Shown here in pieces: positions 1 through 6,507 of a stretch of 8,683 nt of DNA. Made by a program: the position numbers and the translations under genes. A model generated the notes under the pieces. The model had not been told where the DNA came from. It saw only the letters and a list, made by a program, of their open reading frames with translations, and ran no database searches. Source of the stretch: Acidimicrobiia bacterium (GTDB lineage: Bacteria > Actinomycetota > Acidimicrobiia > Acidimicrobiales > AC-14); NCBI GenBank assembly GCA_019243595.1, contig JAFAUA010000596.1, forward strand, positions 1 through 8,683, given 5' to 3'. Within the stretch, counting starts at the first letter, position 1. Each line of letters begins with the position of its first letter.

Positions 1-560
1 TCGGCCCCGGCGAGGGCGAGCGCCTTGGGCCCGGTGGCGACGACTTCGACGGGGACCGGGGGCAGGTCGCGGGGCAGCCAGTGGAGCCGGCTGTCCTCCG
101 GCGCGTTGGCCAAGCCGAGGACGTCGACCGGCCGCGCCCCGTCGCGCTCGTACGGACGCAGGTCATCGAAGGAGACGCCGTCGCCGCGCAGGTATGACCG
201 GGTCACGCGCACGAACCGCTCGAGCTCGGCGACTGGAGCGGGCGCCATTCCGAGGTGGGCGAGGGCGGAGTCGCCGCGGCCGATCCCCAGGTGGGCGCGT
301 CCGCCCGAGGCGACGTGGACACTGGCGATGGCAGCCGCTGCCGCCGCCGGGTGGCGCGTGGCCGGGTTGGTGACGCCGGTGCCGAGGTGCAACGTCGAGG
401 TCTCACGCGCCGCGAGCGCCAACCCGACGAACGGATCGCCCGCCAGGTTCTGGGAGTCGACCACGACCATGCCGTCGAAACCCTGCGCCTCGGCGCGCGC
501 TGCGGCGCGGGGCGCGACCGCCACGTGCGAGATGCCGACGGTCCAGATCTCGAGCGCCAT
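1..560 (-). CDS. LLM class (luciferase-like) F420/flavin-dependent oxidoreductase, N-terminal part
   Basis: The reading frame starts at the ATG complementary to 558-560 and stays open to the left edge, giving 186 residues of a protein usually about 300-350 long; the C-terminus is outside the window. It begins MALEIWTVGISHVAVAP and shows luciferase-like TIM-barrel hallmarks: VDSQNLAGDP at residues 34-43, GTGVTNP at 60-66, SGGR at 85-88 and GRGDSALAHLG at 94-104. The last motif is typical of the methylene-tetrahydromethanopterin-reductase-like branch of F420-dependent enzymes. It probably catalyses a cytosolic hydride transfer with F420 (or FMN); the substrate is unknown. It starts 13 bases after the stop of the diiron protein gene, with a weak AGGG ribosome site, so it is very likely the third gene of the TetR operon. 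Family assignment is firm; F420 rather than FMN is inferred from the subfamily. Confidence 0.88.
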   Translation of the reverse strand, partial: MALEIWTVGISHVAVAPRAAARAEAQGFDGMVVVDSQNLAGDPFVGLALAARETSTLHLGTGVTNPATRHPAAAAAAIASVHVASGGRAHLGIGRGDSALAHLGMAPAPVAELERFVRVTRSYLRGDGVSFDDLRPYERDGARPVDVLGLANAPEDSRLHWLPRDLPPVPVEVVATGPKALALAGA

Positions 561-573
561 GACGCCCTATGGC

Positions 574-1641
574 CTAGCCGCGATCGGCGGCGACGGCATC
601 CAGTTCGGCGTATTCCTCGGTCGTGTCGGTCCAGTCCTCGAACTGGATGACGCCGAGCTCGGTGAACTTCTTGCGTAGCCAGCCGTCGCCGGCGTCGAGC
701 AGGCCGAGCTTCTTGGCGTTGGGCACGATCTTGGAGAACAGCATCGTCTGGAACATCTGTTGGCCCGGATCGTGGTTGGCCTCGAGGAAGCTGATGACGG
801 CCTTGGGATCGGCGCCCAGGCGCTCCCAGACCTCCTGCACCATGAACCGGTTGCGCAGGCGCACCGCGGCCTCGTAGGCGAACTCCTGGCGCTCGCGGAT
901 CTCCGCTTCGTCGAGGCCTTCGTAGAACTCCTTGAGCGACAGCACGCCGAACGCCACGTGGCGGGCTTCGTCGCTCATGACGTAGCGCAGCAGCTTCTTG
1001 AGGAGCGGCTCGGTCGTCAGCATGTGCATGAAGCCGAAGGCCGCCAGTGCGAGTCCCTCGACCATGATCTGCATGCCGAGATAGGTGATGTCCCAACGGC
1101 CATCGGCGATGATGTCGTCGAGCAGACTGCCCAGCTGCGGGCTGATCGGGTACGCGCCGTTGGTCTTCTCGTCGATGTAGCGGCCGAAGACCTCGACGTG
1201 ACGGGCCTCGTCCATGACCTGGGTCGCCGCGTAGTACTTGGCGTCGACCCACGGCACGGTTGCGGTAATCAGCCCGGTACAGATCAGCGCCCCCTGCTCG
1301 CCATGAAGGAACTGCGACAGGACAGCCGTTTGCATCTCCATGCTGAGCTTGCGCCACTCCTTGTCGCCCCAGTGGGCAAGCGGCGACCCCTCGGCACTGC
1401 GAAGGATGAAGAAGCGCTGGTTCTGGGCGGCCGTCTCGTCGGCCAGCTTGTCCCAGTCGACCTCGGTGTCCCACGGCAGGTCGGTAGTCGCGTTCCACTG
1501 CGACGTCTTCGCCTTCTCATAGAGCTTCACCAGCGCCGTGCGGCTTCGCTCGTAGTCCCACGTGAAGAGGGCGTCGGTGTGCAGGTCGATGTCATGGACG
1601 ATCGACTCGAGCAGGGCGGGGTCGCGGACGAGATCGGTCAT
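574..1641 (-). CDS. Ferritin-like diiron protein (R2/AurF-type oxygenase-like)
   Basis: This 355-residue protein carries a complete carboxylate-bridged dimetal site. The ligands expected of a ferritin-like four-helix bundle are E115 (in HGEQGAL), E145 and H148 (in DEARHVEVF), E195 (in MVEGLAL), and E225 and H228 (in DEARHVAFG). Each half has the E-x29-E-x2-H spacing, and the two halves are exactly 80 residues apart. This fits the ribonucleotide reductase R2 / R2-like oxidase / AurF superfamily of O2-activating enzymes rather than an iron-storage ferritin. It lacks the length and context of a true NrdB, and no nrdA-like gene is nearby. Its start codon lies inside the end of the TetR gene (ATGA overlap), preceded by a strong GGAGGAG, so the two genes are translationally coupled. 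It would be a soluble cytosolic oxygenase or oxidase needing an electron donor; the adjacent luciferase-like enzyme may share its pathway (inference). The substrate is unknown. Confidence 0.88.
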   Translation of the reverse strand: MTDLVRDPALLESIVHDIDLHTDALFTWDYERSRTALVKLYEKAKTSQWNATTDLPWDTEVDWDKLADETAAQNQRFFILRSAEGSPLAHWGDKEWRKLSMEMQTAVLSQFLHGEQGALICTGLITATVPWVDAKYYAATQVMDEARHVEVFGRYIDEKTNGAYPISPQLGSLLDDIIADGRWDITYLGMQIMVEGLALAAFGFMHMLTTEPLLKKLLRYVMSDEARHVAFGVLSLKEFYEGLDEAEIRERQEFAYEAAVRLRNRFMVQEVWERLGADPKAVISFLEANHDPGQQMFQTMLFSKIVPNAKKLGLLDAGDGWLRKKFTELGVIQFEDWTDTTEEYAELDAVAADRG

Positions 1642-2234
1642 TGCTCCTCCTCAGTGAAGGCGTTGACGACGCGTTGAATCAGGCCCGACCACTCCGAACG
1701 GTCGACGGACGGAAGGCCGAGGCTGGCGGCGATGCCAGAGCCCAGGCCGAGCATCAGCGTGAAGCGGGCGGCGGCCGCGGCCGACACGTCGGCGGACAGC
1801 TCGCCGCTCTGCTGGGCGCGGGCGACGATGCCGGTCATGAGCGATTCGCGTCCGGCGAGAGCGGCGCCGAGGATGTCGGCGAGCTCGGGGTCGCGCCGGG
1901 CCGCGAGCAGCGCCTCGACCAGTAGGGCGCTCTCGTGGGCGTCACGCGTCGCCAGGCGCTTGCCGAGCGTGGCGAGCACGGTGGGGGCGTCGGACCGTCG
2001 CCCGGGCGGGAACAGCGAGGCGGTCGCCCGCTCACCGTGGGCCTGGAGGGCGGCGGCGAGCAGCTCGGCCTTGCTCTTGTAATGGGCGTAGATGGCGCCG
2101 GTGGTGACGCCGGCTTCCTGGGCGATCAGCGCCACGGTGGCGCCGTCGTAACCCTTGAGCTCGAAGACGCGTGCGGCGGCGTCGAGCAGCCGCTCCCTCG
2201 TCTCTTCGGCGGTGACACCCGCGATGCGGCCCAT
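1638..2234 (-). CDS. TetR/AcrR family transcriptional regulator
   Basis: A 198-residue regulator of normal TetR length. The N-terminal helix-turn-helix is clear: TRERLLDAAARVFELKGYDG at residues 12-31, then VALIAQEAGVTTGAIYAHYKSKAELL at about 34-59, with the conserved GAIYAHYKSK recognition helix. The C-terminal part (about 80-198) is an alanine-rich helical ligand-binding domain, diverged as usual, so the inducer cannot be predicted. It is first in a likely operon with the diiron protein (4-base overlap at its stop) and the luciferase-like oxidoreductase. A promoter and an operator-like palindrome lie directly upstream, so it probably represses itself and those two genes until a ligand binds. 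The start at 2234 has only a weak GGGGG upstream and sits about 3 bases from the predicted transcript start, which suggests leaderless translation. Confidence 0.93.
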   Translation of the reverse strand: MGRIAGVTAEETRERLLDAAARVFELKGYDGATVALIAQEAGVTTGAIYAHYKSKAELLAAALQAHGERATASLFPPGRRSDAPTVLATLGKRLATRDAHESALLVEALLAARRDPELADILGAALAGRESLMTGIVARAQQSGELSADVSAAAAARFTLMLGLGSGIAASLGLPSVDRSEWSGLIQRVVNAFTEEEQ

Positions 2235-2243
2235 CGACCCCCG

Positions 2244-2272
2244 AAGATAACGAACGACCGTTATTTAAGCAA
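2244..2272 (-). promoter_or_regulatory. Predicted promoter of the TetR operon
   Basis: Read on the minus strand, TTGCTT (2272-2267) is a -35-like hexamer, followed by exactly 17 bases and then TATCTT (2249-2244), a -10-like hexamer of the TANNNT type. Transcription would begin near 2237, about 3 bases before the ATG at 2234, giving an essentially leaderless mRNA. It lies in the 53-base gap after the aldo/keto reductase gene. It is predicted by eye from consensus and spacing only. Confidence 0.55.
2247..2264. promoter_or_regulatory. Operator-like palindrome in the TetR promoter
   Basis: The sequence ATAACGAACGACCGTTAT has perfect six-base arms (ATAACG / CGTTAT) around a six-base centre. It fills most of the spacer between the -35 and -10 hexamers and touches the -10, where bound repressor would block RNA polymerase. 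The location, symmetry and 18-base size suit a TetR-family dimer. Autoregulation is inferred, not shown. Confidence 0.55.
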
Positions 2273-2287
2273 GTGGGCTGATCGGAG

Positions 2288-3106
2288 CTACGACCACCAC
2301 TTGTCGGTGCGGGCCTCGGTGGTGGCGCCGGTGCGGTCCAGGCTGTCGAGCGCCGCCATGTCCTCGTCGGACAGCTCGAAGTCGAAGACCTGACCGTTCT
2401 CTTCGATGCGGTCCTTGTGGGTCGACTTGGGGAGGACGACGACGTCCTTCTGCACGGCCCACCGAATGAGCACCTGGGCGGGCGTGCGCCCGACGCGTTC
2501 GGCGATCTCGGCCACCTTCTTGTCGTCGAGGTGACGGCCGGTGCCGAGCGGGCTGTACGCCTCCACCACCACCTGCCGCTCGGTGCACGCGTCGAGCAGG
2601 CCGCGGCGATACGCGAAGGGGCTGAACTGCACCTGGTTGATGACCGGTCGCTGATCGGCGATCGCGAGCAGAGCGTCGAGCTCTTCCACGCTGAAGTTGG
2701 ACACGCCGATCGAGCGCGCGAACCCCTTGTCCTTCGCCGTCTCCATTCCCGGCCACGCCCAGGTCGGCCCGCCCGCCGGCCAATGGATGATGTAGAGGTC
2801 GAGGTAGTCGAGACCGAGTCGATCGAGGCTGCGCTCGGCCTCGGCCGCTGGGTCCTTGCTCTCGGGATAGAACTTGGTCGTGACGTAGATCTCGTCGCGC
2901 GGCACGCCGCTGGCACGGATGCCCCGGCCGACGCTCTCCTCGTTGCCGTAGGCCTGGGCCGTGTCGATGTGCCGGTAGCCGGCCTCGAGCGCCCAGCGCA
3001 CGGCGTTCTCGGTCTCGGGGCCATCCTTGGCCTGCCACACCCCGAGGGCGAGAACCGGGATCTGGGTGCCGTCGGCGAGGGCGATGGTCGGGTTGGTGGG
3101 ACTCAT
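2288..3106 (-). CDS. Aldo/keto reductase (AKR5-like, diketogluconate reductase type)
   Basis: A 272-residue NADPH-dependent carbonyl reductase of the (beta/alpha)8-barrel AKR superfamily, cytosolic. The complete catalytic tetrad is visible: D48 (RHIDTA), Y53 (QAYGNE), K78 (VTTKFYPE) and H108 (LYIIHWP). Other family signatures are the YRHIDTAQAYGNEESVG block at 44-60, GVSNFSVEEL at 134-143, NQVQFSPF at 157-164, and VLPKSTHKDRIEEN at 224-237 with K227/S228 expected to bind the NADPH 2'-phosphate. Length is normal and no key residue is missing. Such enzymes reduce aldehydes, ketones and sugar carbonyls; the actual substrate here cannot be told. It starts 19 bases after the membrane-protein gene ends, without a good ribosome site at standard spacing, so it may be read through from upstream. 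The TetR gene downstream has its own promoter. Confidence 0.94.
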   Translation of the reverse strand: MSPTNPTIALADGTQIPVLALGVWQAKDGPETENAVRWALEAGYRHIDTAQAYGNEESVGRGIRASGVPRDEIYVTTKFYPESKDPAAEAERSLDRLGLDYLDLYIIHWPAGGPTWAWPGMETAKDKGFARSIGVSNFSVEELDALLAIADQRPVINQVQFSPFAYRRGLLDACTERQVVVEAYSPLGTGRHLDDKKVAEIAERVGRTPAQVLIRWAVQKDVVVLPKSTHKDRIEENGQVFDFELSDEDMAALDSLDRTGATTEARTDKWWS

Positions 3107-3125
3107 GTCCCTGGTCTACCCCGCC

Positions 3126-3812
3126 TCAGAAATAAGGCAGCGTGAAGACGCGAAAGACGGCGTAGCCGAGGCCGGCGGCGGCCATGACCAGCACCGCGGC
3201 GCGCACGTTGAGCCATTCGAAGCGCGTGGAGATGCCGGCGAAGAACAGGACCGCGGCGAAGAAGACCGTCGTGAGCACGTAGTTGTCGGTGTGGTCGGTG
3301 GCGGTCTTGCCCTGCTCGAACCGCGTGTCGCCGAGGCGCTCGAGCTTGTCGGCCGTCTCGGCGTTGGCCAGCTTGTACTCCTGCATGTTCAGCGGGCTGG
3401 CAACCGCGGCCGGATTGCGCAGCGGGTCCTCGGCCTGCCACGCCTTGAACGCGGGTACGAACTCGGGGCGGAATCGGCGCTCGTAGAGGGCGGCCAGATC
3501 CTGATTTCCTTGCGTTGACACCTCGAGCCAGCGGTTGAAGTTCAAGAGGTCCTGCAAGCGGTCCTGGCTGGCAGCGGTGCTGGCCCGGTTGGCCTGGGAG
3601 CGGGCGGCGCTCGACTGGGCGTAGCGCCGTGATTGCACGCCGCTCCACCGAGCCGCCTGGTAGCCGCTCCACGCGATGCCGAGCGTGGCCAGCGAGAGCA
3701 GAATGGCGGCGAGGAGCTCGTAGACCCTTTCCCGTTCGCTCAGCAGGCTGCTCGGCCGGCCACCGGGTCGACCGAGCTCCTCGGGCGGATGGATGTGGAC
3801 GTGCTCCGACAT
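3126..3812 (-). CDS. Three-helix membrane protein of unknown function (DUF4337-like)
   Basis: A 228-residue predicted inner-membrane protein. After a charged, His-containing N-terminus (HVHIHPPEE at 4-12) comes one transmembrane segment at about 31-49 (ELLAAILLSLATLGIAW), then SGYQAARWSG. A soluble, helical, Gln/Arg/Ala-rich region follows at about 57-175. Two more transmembrane segments lie at about 178-195 (VLTTVFFAAVLFFAGIST) and 201-222. The one-plus-two helix layout and the WSGYQAARW segment resemble DUF4337-type proteins as I remember them; this is a tentative match and the function is unknown. It starts 40 bases after the upstream oxidoreductase stop, has no recognisable ribosome site, and a strong GC hairpin abuts its ATG. 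The reading frame ends in TLPYF just before the aldo/keto reductase gene, so it could be co-transcribed with that gene. Confidence 0.8.
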   Translation of the reverse strand: MSEHVHIHPPEELGRPGGRPSSLLSERERVYELLAAILLSLATLGIAWSGYQAARWSGVQSRRYAQSSAARSQANRASTAASQDRLQDLLNFNRWLEVSTQGNQDLAALYERRFRPEFVPAFKAWQAEDPLRNPAAVASPLNMQEYKLANAETADKLERLGDTRFEQGKTATDHTDNYVLTTVFFAAVLFFAGISTRFEWLNVRAAVLVMAAAGLGYAVFRVFTLPYF

Positions 3813-3838
3813 CGGCCGCGGACACTAAGCCGCGACCG
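3813..3838 (-). other. GC-rich hairpin abutting the membrane-protein start codon
   Basis: On the minus-strand RNA, CGGUCGCGG (3838-3830) can pair over nine positions, including one U-G wobble, with CCGCGGCCG (3821-3813) around the eight-base loop CUUAGUGU. The 3' arm ends immediately before the ATG at 3812. No U-run follows, so it is not a classical terminator. It could mask the initiation region, attenuate read-through from the upstream oxidoreductase gene, or act as a DNA operator: TAGTGT in the loop is a possible -10 for a leaderless start. The pairing is seen in the sequence; the role is inferred. Confidence 0.45.
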
Positions 3839-3852
3839 GTGTTCGGTGCTGG

Positions 3853-4737
3853 CTACAGCGGCGCGGGTTCGATCGCGGCGATGCGATCCATCGCCGGCCC
3901 GAACGTCGACTCCAGCCACCCGGCCGGGTCGTCGCCGACCGCGCCGGTCACGAGGGTCGACACGCCGACCTTCGCCAGTTGCTCGGCACCGGCGACCACC
4001 TCGTCGACGGACGCGCCCGGGGGCAGGTCGCGGTACATCGCCGTGACCTCGATCTCGTTCGGGTCGCGGCCGATGTCGCTGCAGTGACGGCGAAGGACGT
4101 CGACCTTGTGGGCGACCTCGCCCGCATCGCCGAAGATGTTGCAGGCGTCCGCGTACTGGGCGACCATCCGCAGCGTCTTCTTCTCACCGCTGCCGCCGAT
4201 CAGGATGCGGGGCCGCGGCTGGCTGACGGGCATCGGGCTGCACAGCACCTCTTCCAGTTGGTAGTGCTTGCCGTCGAAGGTGCCGCCCTTGCCGCTCCAC
4301 ATCTGGAGGCAGATCTGGATGGTCTCCTCGAGCCGCTCGAAGCGCTCGGCCGTCGGCGGGAACGGGACGCCGAGGCCCTTGTGCTCGCGCTCGTACCAGG
4401 CGGCACCGATCCCGAGCTCGGCCCGGCCCCCCGAGACGACGTCGAGGGTCGTCACCGTCTTCGCGAGCAGGCCCGGGTAGCGATACGTCACGCCGGTGAC
4501 GAGCAGTCGAAGCCGGAGGCGTTCGGTACGGCCGGCGACGAAGCCGAGCGCGGTGTAGCCCTCGAGCATCGGGTCCTCGGCGGGAGCCATCCAGTCCATC
4601 TGGAACCAGTGGTCCATGAATGACATCGTGCGCACGCCGATGGCCTCGGCCCGCTGGGCCAGGTCACTGACGCCTTGGCCGATCCCCGACGGGCCACCGG
4701 CCCAGTCGAAGCGGGAGACGTGAAGGTCGAGCTGCAT
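3853..4737 (-). CDS. F420-dependent LLM oxidoreductase, Rv1855c/TIGR03560 type
   Basis: A 294-residue luciferase-like TIM-barrel enzyme. It closely follows the Rv1855c-type pattern known from mycobacteria: MDHWFQMD at 41-48, AEDPMLEGYTALGF at 53-66, LLVTGVTYRYPGLLAKTVTT at 78-97, SGGRAELGIGAAWYEREH at 102-119, PFPPTAERFERLEE at 125-138, and ILIGGSGEKKTLR at 178-190, which is expected to contact the F420 phosphate region. Such enzymes transfer hydride using F420 in the cytosol, but the substrate of this subgroup is not established to my knowledge. The start is supported by AGGAAGG four bases upstream of the ATG. It is divergent from the DGPF/sigma operon across a 113-base region, and may be the first gene of the leftward cluster. 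I see no convincing housekeeping promoter for it. Confidence 0.93.
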   Translation of the reverse strand: MQLDLHVSRFDWAGGPSGIGQGVSDLAQRAEAIGVRTMSFMDHWFQMDWMAPAEDPMLEGYTALGFVAGRTERLRLRLLVTGVTYRYPGLLAKTVTTLDVVSGGRAELGIGAAWYEREHKGLGVPFPPTAERFERLEETIQICLQMWSGKGGTFDGKHYQLEEVLCSPMPVSQPRPRILIGGSGEKKTLRMVAQYADACNIFGDAGEVAHKVDVLRRHCSDIGRDPNEIEVTAMYRDLPPGASVDEVVAGAEQLAKVGVSTLVTGAVGDDPAGWLESTFGPAMDRIAAIEPAPL

Positions 4738-4774
4738 GTGCCCTTCCTACCCCGCCGAGAAATCTTTCCGTCGC

Positions 4775-4802
4775 GCGTCGAAAACCGAGCGGCGGCTCCG
4801 AC
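4775..4802 (+). promoter_or_regulatory. Candidate ECF42-type promoter for the DGPF-sigma operon
   Basis: GCGTCGA (4775-4781) is followed by exactly 17 bases and then CGAC (4799-4802). From memory, ECF42-dependent promoters have a TGTCGA-like -35 and a CGA(T/C)-like -10; this site matches five of six at -35 and fully at -10. Transcription would start near 4809, leaving a leader of about 42 bases with a good ribosome site. Autoactivation by the downstream sigma factor is inferred. Confidence 0.45.
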
Positions 4803-4812
4803 ACCCGGGCGA

Positions 4813-4831
4813 CGGCGCTGCAGGGGCGCCG
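4813..4831 (+). other. Small hairpin in the DGPF leader
   Basis: CGGCGC (4813-4818) and GCGCCG (4826-4831) can form a perfect six-base-pair stem around a seven-base loop. In the predicted transcript this sits near the 5' end and stops seven bases before the AAAGGA ribosome site (4838-4843), leaving that site open. It may stabilise the mRNA. Short GC stems are common by chance in DNA of this composition. Confidence 0.3.
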
Positions 4832-4850
4832 GACACGAAAGGATGGAGAG

Positions 4851-5252
4851 ATGCGATTCATGCTGCTGAAGCACTACGCCCCGGTCGAGTCGGGTGCACC
4901 GACGATCTGGGAGTGGAGCCCGGAGGACTTCAAGGCCCACATCGACTTCCAACATGCGCACATGGCCGAGCTGACCGAGACCGGCGAGCTGGTGGACGCC
5001 CAGGGCCTGGCCGGGCCGGATCAGGTGAAGGTCGTGACCTTCCAGGGCAAGGGCGCTCCGGTCGTCACCGACGGCCCCTTCAGCGAGGCCAAGGAGCTGC
5101 TGGCCGGCTACATCACCGTCGACGTCGACAGCCTCGACCGGGCGATCGAGATCGCGGCCAAGGCGTCGGCTGCGCCGGGGCCCAACGGCGTTCCCCTCGG
5201 CGAGCACATCGAGCTCCGCGAGGTCCTGGGCGCTCCCGACCCCGAGGTGTGA
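4851..5252 (+). CDS. DGPF-domain (YCII-related, YciI-like) protein
   Basis: A 133-residue protein beginning MRFMLLKHYAP and carrying the name-giving motif VTDGPFSEAKELLAGY at 72-87, followed by the usual DVDSLDRAIEIA helix (91-102) and a C-terminal strand HIELREV (119-125). These are dimeric ferredoxin-like (alpha-beta barrel) proteins; their biochemical role is unclear, though distant YciI relatives act on small molecules. Length and motif are typical. The start is set by AAAGGA seven bases upstream (4838-4843). The ECF sigma gene begins 4 bases after its stop. This DGPF-sigma pairing is the standard neighbourhood of ECF42 sigma factors, where DGPF genes are regulatory targets, so this gene is probably both co-transcribed with and activated by the sigma factor. 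Confidence 0.92.
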   Translation: MRFMLLKHYAPVESGAPTIWEWSPEDFKAHIDFQHAHMAELTETGELVDAQGLAGPDQVKVVTFQGKGAPVVTDGPFSEAKELLAGYITVDVDSLDRAIEIAAKASAAPGPNGVPLGEHIELREVLGAPDPEV

Positions 5253-5256
5253 GCCG

Positions 5257-6507
5257 GTGGCGTTTGGGACGACCACCGAGGGCCTGCTGCGCAAGCTGGC
5301 GCCGCAGGTCCTCGGCGCGCTCGTGCGCCGCTCCGGCGACTTCGCGGCGGCCGAGGACGCGACCCAGGACGCGCTGGTAGCGGCCGCGAGTCAGTGGCCG
5401 GTGGACGGGGCGCCCGAGAACCCGGTCGGGTGGCTCGTTCGAGTCGGCGCCCGTCGCCTCGTCGACCAACACCGCAGCGACGACGCCCGCCGACGGAGAG
5501 AGGAGCTGGCGGCGGCGATGTCGATGTACGCGGAACCCGAGCCTGCTCAAGCCCGCGACGACACCCTGGTCCTCATGTTCATGTGCTGCCACCCGTCGCT
5601 CACGCCGCCTTCGGCGATCCCGCTCACGCTTCGGGCCGTCGGCGGACTGACGACACGCGAGATCGCCACCGCCTTTCTCGTGCCCGAGGCGACGATGGCG
5701 CAGCGCATCAGCCGAGCCAAGGCAAAGGTGAACGAGTCGGGCGCCCGCTTCAGTCTTCCGTCGGACGCCGAACGCAGTGATCGTCTCGCATCTGTGCTCC
5801 ACGTGCTCTACCTGATGTTCAACGAGGGCTATGCGACGAGCAGCGGGCCGACGCTGGCGCGGGCCGACCTTTCCGCCGAGGCCATCCGTCTCACCCGGCT
5901 CGTGCTCGACTCCCTGCCGGCCGACCCTGAGGTCGCCGGTCTTCTCGCCTTGATGCTCCTCACCGATGCTCGCCGTCCGGCCCGAACCACGCCCGAGGGG
6001 GAACTGATCCCGCTGGCGGAGCAGGACCGGACGCTCTGGGACCGAGATCTCATCGACGAGGGCACTCGGTTGATCGACGCAGCTTTGGCGCGCGGTGTTG
6101 TCGGCGAATACCAGCTCCAGGCCGCCATCGCCGCCGCCCACGACCGGACGCCGAGCCACGAGGAGACCGACTGGAGCGAGATCGTTTCTCTGTACGCCCT
6201 CCTCGAGCGCATGACCGGCAATCCCATGGTCACCCTGAACCGCGCCGTTGCCGCGGCGATGGCCCACGGACCGGCCGCCGGCCTCGAGATCCTCGCGGCG
6301 CTCGACGAAGACGGGCGACTGGGCGACCACCATCGCATCTACGCCGTGCGCGCCCACCTGTTGGAGATGAATGGCGATGTGGACGGCGCGGTCGAGAACT
6401 ACCGAGAGGCTGCGGCGCGCACAGCCAACCTGGCCGAGCGGAACTACCTCACACTGCGGGCCGCAGAAGCGAATGCCTCCAAGCGCTCGACGAGTTCCTC
6501 GGGGTGA
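5257..6507 (+). CDS. ECF RNA polymerase sigma factor, ECF42 type, with C-terminal extension
   Basis: A 416-residue protein. Region sigma-2 lies at about 10-75, with the core-binding and -10 recognition part around AAEDATQDALVAAASQWP (31-48) and GWLVRVGARRLVDQHR (58-73). Region sigma-4 lies at about 105-160, with the helix-turn-helix LTTREIATAFLVPEATMAQR (131-150) and ISRAKAKV (151-158). An extra domain of about 240 residues follows, including LYLMFNEGY (184-192), a segment ending in LMLLTDARRPAR (232-243), and helical, TPR-like repeats toward the end (about 310-400). ECF42 factors lack a cognate anti-sigma factor and use this extension to control activity; no anti-sigma gene is seen nearby. 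The start is GTG at 5257, 4 bases after the DGPF stop, with GAGG nine bases upstream. The 3' end overlaps the opposite-strand hydrolase by 64 bases. The activating signal is unknown. Confidence 0.94.
   Translation: MAFGTTTEGLLRKLAPQVLGALVRRSGDFAAAEDATQDALVAAASQWPVDGAPENPVGWLVRVGARRLVDQHRSDDARRRREELAAAMSMYAEPEPAQARDDTLVLMFMCCHPSLTPPSAIPLTLRAVGGLTTREIATAFLVPEATMAQRISRAKAKVNESGARFSLPSDAERSDRLASVLHVLYLMFNEGYATSSGPTLARADLSAEAIRLTRLVLDSLPADPEVAGLLALMLLTDARRPARTTPEGELIPLAEQDRTLWDRDLIDEGTRLIDAALARGVVGEYQLQAAIAAAHDRTPSHEETDWSEIVSLYALLERMTGNPMVTLNRAVAAAMAHGPAAGLEILAALDEDGRLGDHHRIYAVRAHLLEMNGDVDGAVENYREAAARTANLAERNYLTLRAAEANASKRSTSSSG

Noticed and set aside
203..1498. Long minus-strand open frame of 431 codons over the diiron gene
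   Set aside because: It is Arg/Pro/Gly-rich with no family motif and runs in another frame across the well-supported diiron and luciferase-like genes; a GC-driven shadow.
574..1641. Diiron protein as ribonucleotide reductase beta subunit (NrdB)
   Set aside because: The ligand spacing is compatible, but no large subunit gene is nearby and the sequence around the ligands and C-terminus does not look like NrdB; kept as a ferritin-like oxygenase-type protein.
760..1677. Plus-strand open frame of 305 codons antisense to the diiron gene
   Set aside because: No recognisable domain and no ribosome site, and it lies fully antisense to a gene with an intact metal site.
2032..3024. Minus-strand open frame of 330 codons over the aldo/keto reductase
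   Set aside because: Ser/Arg/Thr-rich out-of-frame translation of a gene whose catalytic tetrad is clear in the other frame.
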